In this document: positions 14,819 through 22,717 of the stretch, piece by piece
Position numbering within the stretch: position 1 is the first letter of the stretch
Layout: every line of letters begins with the position of its first letter
Assembly: GCA_934182465.1 (NCBI GenBank)
Contig: CAKPRG010000003.1
Location: 124,001-188,000 of the forward strand
Origin: an uncultured Clostridia bacterium
GTDB lineage: Bacteria; Bacillota; Clostridia; TANB77; CAG-508
Direction of reading: 5' to 3'
Length of the DNA stretch: 64,000 bases
Notes under the pieces: generated by a model
What the model was told of the DNA's origin: nothing
Databases searched by the model: none
What the model saw: the letters and a program-made list of their open reading frames with translations, nothing else
Made by a program: the position numbers and the translations under genes

Positions 14819-16468
14819 TTAATTATAATACTCTTTATAAAAATTATCTCCAACAAAATTATATTCTATACTTTTTACATTTTCCAAAAATTCTGTATAT
14901 CTTGTGGCATAACTTTTATTTTTTTCATTTGAAATTTTATAGAAATTACCATAAATTTGTTCAATATTTTCCATTATTGTTTCGCCATTTGAATTGATTA
15001 ATGATAATTTCATTTTAGCATAATTAAATTTATTAAATTCCACTCCATCTGAAGTATTTCCAACAATATATAATCCATAATTTACTAAATAAGGATCTAT
15101 ATAATCATACTCATTTTCAAATATTTTTTGGAAATCTTTACCAATTATTTTATATTTATTATTTTCACCTTTTACGATATATCTATCTGTTAAAACATAT
15201 ATTTCTTTATATATATCTGATAATATATTTCCTTTTGAATCTATAAAATAAATTGTATGATCATTATAATTTCTAATTAATATTTTATCATCAAAAAAGT
15301 CTAATATTTGTGCTTTTCCAGACATTGTAACTTTTTTCCCATATCCAGTAAACCAACCTTGTTCACGCTTATTCAAATCATAAAAAGGTATTGTTCCATT
15401 ACTAAATATATAAGCAAAATTTTCATCATAAGATATTGCATTACAATCAAGTGTTATTCTTACATTTAAATTATCTTTTTTAGCAAGTTCATATTTATCA
15501 CTTAATCCCATGTTAGATTTTGTTACTATTAAATCGTATTCTACATTATAATCATATCTATAAGTGTAATCTTTTTCTGAATCTTCTGCATAAACTGGGA
15601 CTTTTGAGATATTATTTGTTATCTTATTTATTTCGTATTGCATTGTTCCTTCTTGTTTAAATGTATTATTGTACAAATCTTGCAATTCTTGTATTTTTGC
15701 ATTATAATTTTCATCTGCTGATTCAGATCTATATGTTAAAACTTTTCTTCCATTTTTTAGTATTACAATTGATTGTCCATCTTTACAAACTAATGCAATT
15801 TCAAATTTTTTATCATATACATTTATTTGTATAAAAGGACTTGCATAATCATATTCAAATCCTATAACTTCTTGCCCAGATGTTGTTATATAACCATATT
15901 TTCCATCTTTTTTTATATTTATATATGGCTCATTATACGGAGCTTCATTTAATTCTGTAACATATTTAAAATAATCACTTTTATAAGCTTGTTCATCCTC
16001 ATTTTCTTTGTCTTTAATATATGTTCCTATTTGACTATAAAACACACTACATACCATTGATATTGCCATAGCAGTTGCTAATAAAATAGCTATTGATATA
16101 GCAAACATACTATTTACTTCTACTAAATTTTCCCTTATTGTTTTCGATATGATAAAAATTCCAGAAACTATTGGTAAAATCGCAATTAATGGTTCTTTTA
16201 TAAAAATAAAACTCAGCATAAAGAGTGAAAAAATATAATCATTTCTGACTTCTCCATCTTTTCTATGTATAAAATACTCTATTAAATTAAATAATATCAA
16301 AACTCCCATAACAGCATAAATTGCAATTAATATATATGTTCGTACTTGATTTTCTTGTACTGTTATTAATGTTATATCTTGTGGCACAATAAAAGTAAAA
16401 ACACCTATTACTATACCTAACAAGATATTTAAAAGTCCTATACTTATATTAACAACTTTTCCTCTCAT
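14819..16468 (-). CDS. Membrane protein with extracytoplasmic WG-repeat-like domain
   Basis: 549 residues. The first 160 contain about four membrane helices (for example ILLGIVIGVFTFIV and MFAISIAILLATAMAISMV). The remainder is soluble and beta-rich. KKDGKYGYITTSGQEVIGFEYDYASPF is a clear WG-type repeat, and weaker repeats such as GENNKYKIIGKDFQKIFENEYDYIDPY follow. Such domains occur in secreted or surface proteins of Firmicutes with no fixed role. The start ATG overlaps the nadD stop (ATGA), so translation is probably coupled. Why it shares an operon with tmk and nadD is not clear. Confidence 0.65.
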   Translation of the reverse strand: MRGKVVNISIGLLNILLGIVIGVFTFIVPQDITLITVQENQVRTYILIAIYAVMGVLILFNLIEYFIHRKDGEVRNDYIFSLFMLSFIFIKEPLIAILPIVSGIFIISKTIRENLVEVNSMFAISIAILLATAMAISMVCSVFYSQIGTYIKDKENEDEQAYKSDYFKYVTELNEAPYNEPYINIKKDGKYGYITTSGQEVIGFEYDYASPFIQINVYDKKFEIALVCKDGQSIVILKNGRKVLTYRSESADENYNAKIQELQDLYNNTFKQEGTMQYEINKITNNISKVPVYAEDSEKDYTYRYDYNVEYDLIVTKSNMGLSDKYELAKKDNLNVRITLDCNAISYDENFAYIFSNGTIPFYDLNKREQGWFTGYGKKVTMSGKAQILDFFDDKILIRNYNDHTIYFIDSKGNILSDIYKEIYVLTDRYIVKGENNKYKIIGKDFQKIFENEYDYIDPYLVNYGLYIVGNTSDGVEFNKFNYAKMKLSLINSNGETIMENIEQIYGNFYKISNEKNKSYATRYTEFLENVKSIEYNFVGDNFYKEYYN

Positions 16469-17085
16469 ATTTCACCCTTATATAAATTATTTTTCTCTAT
16501 ATAATCTTTTATTTCTTTTGGAACTAAATCATTATAATCTTCATTTTGCTTAATTTTATTTCTAACAAGACTAGAACTTATATTTTTCATAGCATCATCA
16601 GAAATAATTTGATATTTTTCATTTTTTCTATCATAAGAATTTTCGTTGTACTTTTTATTATAGAAAAGCTTATTTCCAACTTCATCTCTATCTAAAATAA
16701 TATAATTATAATCATTTTTTAACTTTTCACTTGATTTCCATTCTGAAATCTTGTGAAAATTATCTGATCCCATTATAAAGTAATTATCTGAATTATTAAA
16801 TTTTTTATTAATAATTTCAAATGTATCAATTGCTGTAGTAGGTTTATTGGAATCTATTACTATTTTTGAAACATCAATTTTTGCTTCTTTTTCTAAAGCT
16901 AATTTAAGCATTTCGTATCTGTATTTTGCAGGTATTAATTCTGGTTTTAAATAAAAATCTCCCATTGGAACAAAATATACTTTATCTAATTCACATTTTT
17001 CAATTGTTTCTTTTATTAAATTAATATGTGCAATTGTAACAGGATTAAAACATCCTCCAAAAAAACCTATTTTCTTTTTATTCAC
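16465..17085 (-). CDS. nadD: Nicotinate-nucleotide adenylyltransferase (NadD family)
   Basis: 206 residues, normal length. It would adenylate nicotinate mononucleotide in NAD synthesis. GFFGGCFNPVTIAHI carries the nucleotidyltransferase GGxFxPxxxxH motif. IMGSDNFHKISEWKSS matches the GSDxxxxxxxW substrate region, and ISSSLVRNKI is the C-terminal ISSTxIR motif. It overlaps tmk by 8 bases and the next gene by 4. The motif GGCFNPVTIAH differs from the usual GGTFDPIHxGH, so a related nucleotidyltransferase is possible, but NadD is the best call. Confidence 0.82.
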   Translation of the reverse strand: MNKKKIGFFGGCFNPVTIAHINLIKETIEKCELDKVYFVPMGDFYLKPELIPAKYRYEMLKLALEKEAKIDVSKIVIDSNKPTTAIDTFEIINKKFNNSDNYFIMGSDNFHKISEWKSSEKLKNDYNYIILDRDEVGNKLFYNKKYNENSYDRKNEKYQIISDDAMKNISSSLVRNKIKQNEDYNDLVPKEIKDYIEKNNLYKGEI

Positions 17086-17764
17086 TTATATTCAATTCCT
17101 TTTTTACTACTTTATATATTTCTTCATGTATCTCATCTATTGTTTTTAATTTTTTATTTTCATCTACGCATTTAATTTCATTCCAGTCATATTTTCCAAC
17201 TAAACTACATGCAGCATTATAGCTTTCTTCTAAATATTTTGGATTTCTTTCATGAATGTCTTTTTCTTGTGTATGTGAAAATTTATTTTCTCTATCTTTC
17301 ATTAATTTTAAAGAAATTCCTATTGGCATATTTAGAAAAAATACTTGGCTTGGTTTTGGTAGTCCATATAAATTGAATTCTAAATCAAATAACCAATTTA
17401 AAAATTTTTCTCTTTCTTTTTCGTCTGTTATTTTTCCAGCTTGATGTACCATATTTGCAGTTGTATATCTATCTGCTAATATAATTCCACCATTTTCATA
17501 ATATTCTTGATATCCTTTTTTAAATGTAGCATATCTATCTACTGCATAAAAAGTTGAAGCCACATACGGACTTACTGAATTTGGATCTTCACCAAATTCA
17601 CCAGATAAATACATTTTTACTAAACTTGAAGAAGGACTATCATAATTTGGAAATGATACTGTTTTATAATCTATTCCTTCTTTTGTTAATCTTTCTTGTA
17701 ATTTTTTAAATTGTGTTTGTTTTCCACTACCATCTGTTCCATCTATTACAAATAATTTTCCCAT
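17078..17764 (-). CDS. tmk: Thymidylate kinase-like deoxynucleotide kinase
   Basis: 228 residues. FVIDGTDGSGKQTQFKKL is the P-loop (Gln replaces the usual Thr/Ser after the Lys). ADRYTTANMVHQ is the DR(Y/H) motif that binds the nucleotide. FFLNMPIGISLKLM and the lid-like DRENKFSHTQEKDIHERNPKYLEESY follow. It should phosphorylate dTMP for DNA synthesis. It overlaps nadD and follows metG in one operon. The Shine-Dalgarno is 30 or more bases upstream, behind a hairpin. The divergent P-loop leaves room for another substrate among deoxynucleosides. Confidence 0.82.
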   Translation of the reverse strand: MGKLFVIDGTDGSGKQTQFKKLQERLTKEGIDYKTVSFPNYDSPSSSLVKMYLSGEFGEDPNSVSPYVASTFYAVDRYATFKKGYQEYYENGGIILADRYTTANMVHQAGKITDEKEREKFLNWLFDLEFNLYGLPKPSQVFFLNMPIGISLKLMKDRENKFSHTQEKDIHERNPKYLEESYNAACSLVGKYDWNEIKCVDENKKLKTIDEIHEEIYKVVKKELNISE

Positions 17765-17810
17765 TTTATTAAAACTAATTAGCCAATAAATGGCTAATTA
17801 GATCCTCCTC
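17765..17810 (-). promoter_or_regulatory. Shine-Dalgarno separated from tmk ATG by a hairpin
   Basis: GAGGAGGAT (17802-17810) is followed by CTAATTAGCCA-TTTAT-TGGCTAATTAG, an 11-bp perfect hairpin, then ten bases and the ATG. Folding restores a spacing of about 10-12 bases. The hairpin plus TTTTAATAAAA could alternatively be a weak terminator between metG and tmk. Confidence 0.6.
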
Positions 17811-17830
17811 ATATATAATTATTTCTTTTT

Positions 17831-19429
17831 TTATTTCTTTTCGATTCTTGTAAATAAAGGTTCTATATTTTCTAATTGCAATCCTTTTTTAGCTTCTATA
17901 TAATCCCAACTAGCTTTTTCTATTTGTAAATATTTACGAATTTTTTCACAAGCAACTGGCATTATTGGTTCGAATAAATTTGATAAATTTGCTATAATTG
18001 TAGAACATGTGTATATAATATTGTTGAATTTATTTATATCTTCTTTTTTAGCAATCCATGGTTCACTTGAATCGTAGTATTTATTAGCTTCTTCAACAAG
18101 TCCCATTATTTTTTTAACTGCTTCTCTAAATTCTAGATTTTCTATATCTTCTCCAACTAATTTATAAGTATTTTCAATTTTTTCTTTCATTTCTGGATTC
18201 ATTTCACCATTTGGAATTTCTGTTAATCCTTTAAATCTTAAAGTACGATTTACTAAATTTCCAAATTTATTTAAAATTTCTCCATTATGAGTATTTTCAA
18301 AATCTTCTATTGTAAAGTTTGTATCTTTCTTTTCTGGTCCATTTGATATTAAATGATATCTTAATGAATCTGAATCATATATGTCTAAAGCTTCTAGAGC
18401 TGTCATTCCTATACCTTTACTCTTTGAGAATTTTTGGTCATTAAAGTTTAAGTATTCTGCTGAAACAATAGTATCTACTAAATGATAATTTTCTTCTTGA
18501 CCTAGTAGTAAAGCATTTAAAATTATACTATGGAACATAATATTGTCTTTTCCATGACACATATAAATTTTGTTGTTATGTCCTTCTTTCCAGAAATCTT
18601 CCCAATTCATATTTCTGTCTTCGCAAACTTTCATTGTGTCTGTTAAATATCCAAGAACTGCATCAATCCATACATACATTCTTTTATCTTCATATCCATC
18701 AACTGGAATTTCTACACCCCAATTTAAGTCTCTTGTTACTGCTCTATCAACTAAACCTTGTTTTAAATATTTATAAGTTTCATTTCTAGCATTAATTCTC
18801 CAAGAAGAATTTACTTCTTTTGTATGTTCTTCTATTTGTTTTTGGAATTTTGATAAAGCCAAATATAAAACTTTATTATCTCTTTCTGAAATTTTAGAAC
18901 CACATTCTATACAAGTTCCTGCTTTTAATTCATCAGCAGTAGGAACATGTAAGCAATTATCACATTGGTCACCTTTTGTTTCTTGTCCACATTCTGGGCA
19001 AGTAAGTAATATTTCTCTATCTGCTAAAAATTTATTACAATGTTCACAAAAAGCTTGTTTTTCTATTTTTTCATATATATATCCATTATCATAAAGCTTT
19101 CTAAAAAGTTCTTTTACTTTTTCTTTATGATATTCATTATCTGTTTTTGTGTATAAATCATAAGAAAAGTTTAATTTTTCAAACATTGTTTTAAATTCTT
19201 CGTGATATCTTCCGGCAATATCTCTTGGATTTACTTTTTCTCTTTTAGCTCTTTCTGTAATAGGTGTACCATGACAGTCTGAACCTGATACATAAAGTAC
19301 ATTATTTCCTTTTAAACGAAAATATCTCGCTAATACATCTCCTGATATTAATCCTGCAATATGTCCTAAATGAAGTGAACTATTTGCATAAGGCCATGCT
19401 CCACCAATAATTATATTTTTTTTATTCAT
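17831..19429 (-). CDS. metG: Methionyl-tRNA synthetase
   Basis: 532 residues from MNKKNIIIGGAWPYAN, whose ATG follows GAAAGGAATG; the upstream TTG/ATG extension is rejected. Class I motifs are LHLGH (HIGH-type) and KFSKSKG (KMSKS). The inserted zinc domain carries four Cys pairs (CEHC, CPEC, CDNC, CIEC). It charges tRNA-Met in the cytoplasm. The C-terminal OB-fold dimerisation domain found in many bacterial MetG proteins is absent, which is normal for one subgroup. It lies in the glmM-to-nadD operon. I see no T-box leader. Confidence 0.96.
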   Translation of the reverse strand: MNKKNIIIGGAWPYANSSLHLGHIAGLISGDVLARYFRLKGNNVLYVSGSDCHGTPITERAKREKVNPRDIAGRYHEEFKTMFEKLNFSYDLYTKTDNEYHKEKVKELFRKLYDNGYIYEKIEKQAFCEHCNKFLADREILLTCPECGQETKGDQCDNCLHVPTADELKAGTCIECGSKISERDNKVLYLALSKFQKQIEEHTKEVNSSWRINARNETYKYLKQGLVDRAVTRDLNWGVEIPVDGYEDKRMYVWIDAVLGYLTDTMKVCEDRNMNWEDFWKEGHNNKIYMCHGKDNIMFHSIILNALLLGQEENYHLVDTIVSAEYLNFNDQKFSKSKGIGMTALEALDIYDSDSLRYHLISNGPEKKDTNFTIEDFENTHNGEILNKFGNLVNRTLRFKGLTEIPNGEMNPEMKEKIENTYKLVGEDIENLEFREAVKKIMGLVEEANKYYDSSEPWIAKKEDINKFNNIIYTCSTIIANLSNLFEPIMPVACEKIRKYLQIEKASWDYIEAKKGLQLENIEPLFTRIEKK

Positions 19430-19504
19430 TAAAATTTCATTCCTTTCTTGCTTCCTAAAAACCACATATAATAATTATTATTTTCATACTATATGTCTTT
19501 TAGG

Positions 19505-19837
19505 TTATACTTTATCCCAAAACCAAGATAAACTATCGTCATAACTTTTTTTGTTTTTCTTTTTTGCAACAATATCATCTACCCATAAGAAAGCAATAAA
19601 ACTTACTAACAATAAAATAAATCCTACAGCTAAATAATTGTATTGATTTGTAATAAGTTCAGTTTGTTCACTTGATAATTTATCTAAGTGCATTGAATGA
19701 TAAATTAAAAAGCATAAGTTTCCTATTGTAGCTATTCCTGGTATAACGGGTTGTTCTAGTTTTCTCCCTAAAATAATCATTAGTACTGTAATAGCAGTTG
19801 CACTTAATATGCCTGCAAAAACTGGTAAAGTTTCCAT
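19505..19837 (-). CDS. Small multi-pass membrane protein, unknown
   Basis: 110 residues. Three hydrophobic helices (about 5-24, 30-47 and 67-87) are followed by a basic and polar tail (VAKKKNKKSYDDSLSWFWDKV). GGAG lies 7 bases before the ATG. It sits between the 437-residue unknown and metG with short gaps, so probably in the same operon. No family recognised. Confidence 0.6.
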   Translation of the reverse strand: METLPVFAGILSATAITVLMIILGRKLEQPVIPGIATIGNLCFLIYHSMHLDKLSSEQTELITNQYNYLAVGFILLLVSFIAFLWVDDIVAKKKNKKSYDDSLSWFWDKV

Positions 19838-19893
19838 AATTTTTCTCCTTTGTATTTTTATAAATTAAAAATATTTATTATATATTGTATATT

Positions 19894-21207
19894 TTAATGA
19901 GTTCTTCCTTCACTATGGTTTGATCCATAATGTTCTATAGTATCTCCATATCCATCATCTTTTTCTTCTTGTTGTTCTTCTTCCTTATCTTCTGTTTTAT
20001 CTTTTTCTTCTTCTTGCATTTTATTTTGAATTGGATCTAAAACAACTCCTGTTTCTTTTTCCAAATAATCCATTGCTGAATCAGCATTTTCATATGCATT
20101 TTCAATTTCTTCTGGTGTACTTGCATGTTGTATATTAACTTCCAACATATCTTTTATTGTTTCAACTTTTTCTTGTACAGTTAGTTTTTCTAAATCAGAC
20201 ATTCTAGAATTAATTGGTTCTTCATCTAGATTTACTTTAACTATTTCTCCATCTTCAAATGAGTATGTTACAACAAGTTCTTGGTCTTTATCAGCCTCTG
20301 CATTTTCTACTGTTGCACCAAATTTACTATCTGAATCCATTCTTCTAGAAAGCTCATCATCATATCTTCCTGTTTTGTCTACTCTACTATCTTGAACTAA
20401 AACATTTTTGTTTTTTTCTATGCCATCTTTTAATTGTAAAACTATAACCTCTCCACCAGTTTCACTAAGGTTTTCACCTTCAATTGAATTTGTTAAAGAT
20501 TTTGGGTTTCTAACAAACATTACATTTTTTAGCATAGATTTTTTTATTCCAGCTTTTTCACAAGCTTCATCAATTTTTCCTTTGTATTCTTCTGGAATTT
20601 GCTCTTCTGATTCTTCTTTTTCTTCTTTTATTTCTCCATCTTCTACTTCTAATTCTTTATCTTTAAAGTCACTATTTTTCTTTTTTACTTCTTCTAATGC
20701 TTCTTTTGGATTATCTGCAACTATTTTTTCTCCTTTTGCATTTTTTTCTGCAAGATCATCTAAGCTTTTAACATCTAGTATTTTATTTACTTCCTCTGGC
20801 GAAATTGCTTTTGATAAAACATCTTTATTAGCTTTTAATTTTTGATTTAATTTTTCAGCCAACTTAAATGACTCTGGTGCTTCTTTTCCATCTATTGTTA
20901 AAGCCATAACAGCTAAATCTCTACCCGTAGAATCAATTATAAGATTCATCTTAAAAGCACTTCCATCAGGTCTTGTAACATCTATAGGAACTACATAAGT
21001 TCTTTTATTTTGTTTGCTGTCTATAACATCTTGTGATACTGGATGTTCTAATCTATGATTAGATAAATAATCTGATAATGTTGATATATTTTGCGTATCC
21101 ATAATTCCACCTGTTTTTCTTAAATTATCAGATTTATCCCAAGTTATCGCTGCTACAAAAGCTTGCTCTATAGGACTTAGTATTGTATTTTCTCTTCCTT
21201 TTGCCAT
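19894..21207 (-). CDS. Acidic soluble protein, unknown function
   Basis: 437 residues with no signal peptide or membrane segment. The first 130 residues look folded (RTYVVPIDVTRPDGSAFKMNLIIDSTGRDLAVMAL). A charged Lys/Glu-rich linker (about 140-215) follows, then a second folded part around MLKNVMFVRNPKSL and GGEVIVLQLKDGI, and a very acidic tail (EEEKDKTEDKEEEQQEEKDDG) ending in a His-containing segment. GGGAGG precedes the ATG. It lies 15 bases after glmM and is probably co-transcribed. I do not recognise it; the layout suggests a cytoplasmic binding or scaffold protein. Confidence 0.55.
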   Translation of the reverse strand: MAKGRENTILSPIEQAFVAAITWDKSDNLRKTGGIMDTQNISTLSDYLSNHRLEHPVSQDVIDSKQNKRTYVVPIDVTRPDGSAFKMNLIIDSTGRDLAVMALTIDGKEAPESFKLAEKLNQKLKANKDVLSKAISPEEVNKILDVKSLDDLAEKNAKGEKIVADNPKEALEEVKKKNSDFKDKELEVEDGEIKEEKEESEEQIPEEYKGKIDEACEKAGIKKSMLKNVMFVRNPKSLTNSIEGENLSETGGEVIVLQLKDGIEKNKNVLVQDSRVDKTGRYDDELSRRMDSDSKFGATVENAEADKDQELVVTYSFEDGEIVKVNLDEEPINSRMSDLEKLTVQEKVETIKDMLEVNIQHASTPEEIENAYENADSAMDYLEKETGVVLDPIQNKMQEEEKDKTEDKEEEQQEEKDDGYGDTIEHYGSNHSEGRTH

Positions 21208-21222
21208 AAAAACCTCCCAAAA

Positions 21223-22584
21223 TTAATTTAATTTTTTCTCTATTAAATCTGCTAATTCCTTTGCTCTTTTTGTTATATATTCTTGATTTTCTCCTTCTAT
21301 CATAACACGAACTTTAGGTTCTGTTCCTGAAGGTCTAATTAGTACTCTTCCATTTCCTGCAAATTCTTTTTCTAGTTTTTCAATATTTTCTTTTATTTCT
21401 TTATCTTTTTCATAATCCCTTTTTTTATTCTCTAATACTTTTGCATTTATTAAAACTTGAGGATAAATATTTATAATTTTTTTTGCTTCTGAAGCTTTTT
21501 TATTTTGACTTAAAATTGATTTTATTAACATTAGAGATGTTAATATTCCATCTCCAGTAGGATTATAATCTAATAAAATTATATGTCCTGATTGTTCTCC
21601 ACCTAAGTTATAATTATTTTTTAGCATTTCTTCTAAAACATATCTGTCTCCTACTTTAGTTTGTATAAAATTAATATTTTGTGTTTCAGCAAATTTCTTC
21701 AATCCCAAATTGCTCATTACTGTTGCTACTAAAGTATTGTTTTTTAATTTATTTTCTGATTTTAGATAGTTAGCAATGATAGACATAATAATATCCCCAT
21801 CTATAATCTCTCCATTTTCATCTACTGCTAAACATCTATCACCATCTCCATCATATGCAATTCCTAATGATAACTTTTCTTCTTTTACTAGATTTGATAT
21901 TGCTTCTATATGTGTAGAACCACATTTTTCATTTATATTAATTCCATCTGGTTTATTGTTTATAATTTTATATTTGATACCTAATTTTTTATAAACTTTC
22001 TCAGCTAGTTCAAAAGTTGCACCATTTGCTGTATCTATTCCAACGCAAAAATCTTTTGGCAAATTATCAAATTCGTTTTTAAACAAATTTGTAATAAATT
22101 CTATATATTCTTCTATGTACTCTGTTGCGTTTTCTGACACACCAATTTTATCTGATACAGCTACCATTTCAGACAATTGATCTGAATCTAATATTGACTC
22201 AATTTCTTCTTCTATTTCATCTGGAATTTTCATTCCTTTATTACTAAAATATTTTACACCATTAAATTCATAAGTATTGTGTGATGCTGATATAACAACA
22301 CTAGCATCTGCGCCTGTTTTTTTAGTTAAATATGCAACAACTGGTGTTGGTATTACACCTAACAATTTCACATTTGCACCATAACTTAAAAAACCTGCTG
22401 TCATAGCACTTTCTATTAATGTTCCAGATATTCTAGTATCTCTTCCAATTAAAATTGTTGGTACATGATTAGAATGTTTTGCAAGTACATGTGCACCTGC
22501 TTTTGCAACACGAAATACTAAATCTGGTGTAAGTTCTGTATTAGCTATTCTTCTAATACCATCTGTTCCGAAGTATTTTCTCAT
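21223..22584 (-). CDS. glmM: Phosphoglucosamine mutase
   Basis: 453 residues, full length. GlmM converts glucosamine-6-phosphate to glucosamine-1-phosphate for peptidoglycan precursors. The phosphoserine loop VVISASHNTYEFNGVK (the common form is SASHNP), the metal loop AYDGDGDRC, the sugar-binding GGEQSGHIIL and the phosphate loop RPSGTEPKVRVM are all present. MRKYFGTDGIRRIAN is the usual start. AGGAGG precedes the ATG. It is the first gene of a long minus-strand operon. Confidence 0.95.
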   Translation of the reverse strand: MRKYFGTDGIRRIANTELTPDLVFRVAKAGAHVLAKHSNHVPTILIGRDTRISGTLIESAMTAGFLSYGANVKLLGVIPTPVVAYLTKKTGADASVVISASHNTYEFNGVKYFSNKGMKIPDEIEEEIESILDSDQLSEMVAVSDKIGVSENATEYIEEYIEFITNLFKNEFDNLPKDFCVGIDTANGATFELAEKVYKKLGIKYKIINNKPDGININEKCGSTHIEAISNLVKEEKLSLGIAYDGDGDRCLAVDENGEIIDGDIIMSIIANYLKSENKLKNNTLVATVMSNLGLKKFAETQNINFIQTKVGDRYVLEEMLKNNYNLGGEQSGHIILLDYNPTGDGILTSLMLIKSILSQNKKASEAKKIINIYPQVLINAKVLENKKRDYEKDKEIKENIEKLEKEFAGNGRVLIRPSGTEPKVRVMIEGENQEYITKRAKELADLIEKKLN

Positions 22585-22717
22585 TGTAATCCTCCTACCG
22601 CTATTATTAGCCTTTATTATTATATCTATATATTACTTAAAATTCAATATTTTGTGATAAATTTCTAACGAATTATATAAAATAGCTCGAACTTAATTCC
22701 GAGCTATTACAATAAAT

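Noticed and set aside
19430..19504. T-box leader for metG
   Set aside because: The upstream space is only 75 bases, with no specifier-loop or T-box-like sequence.
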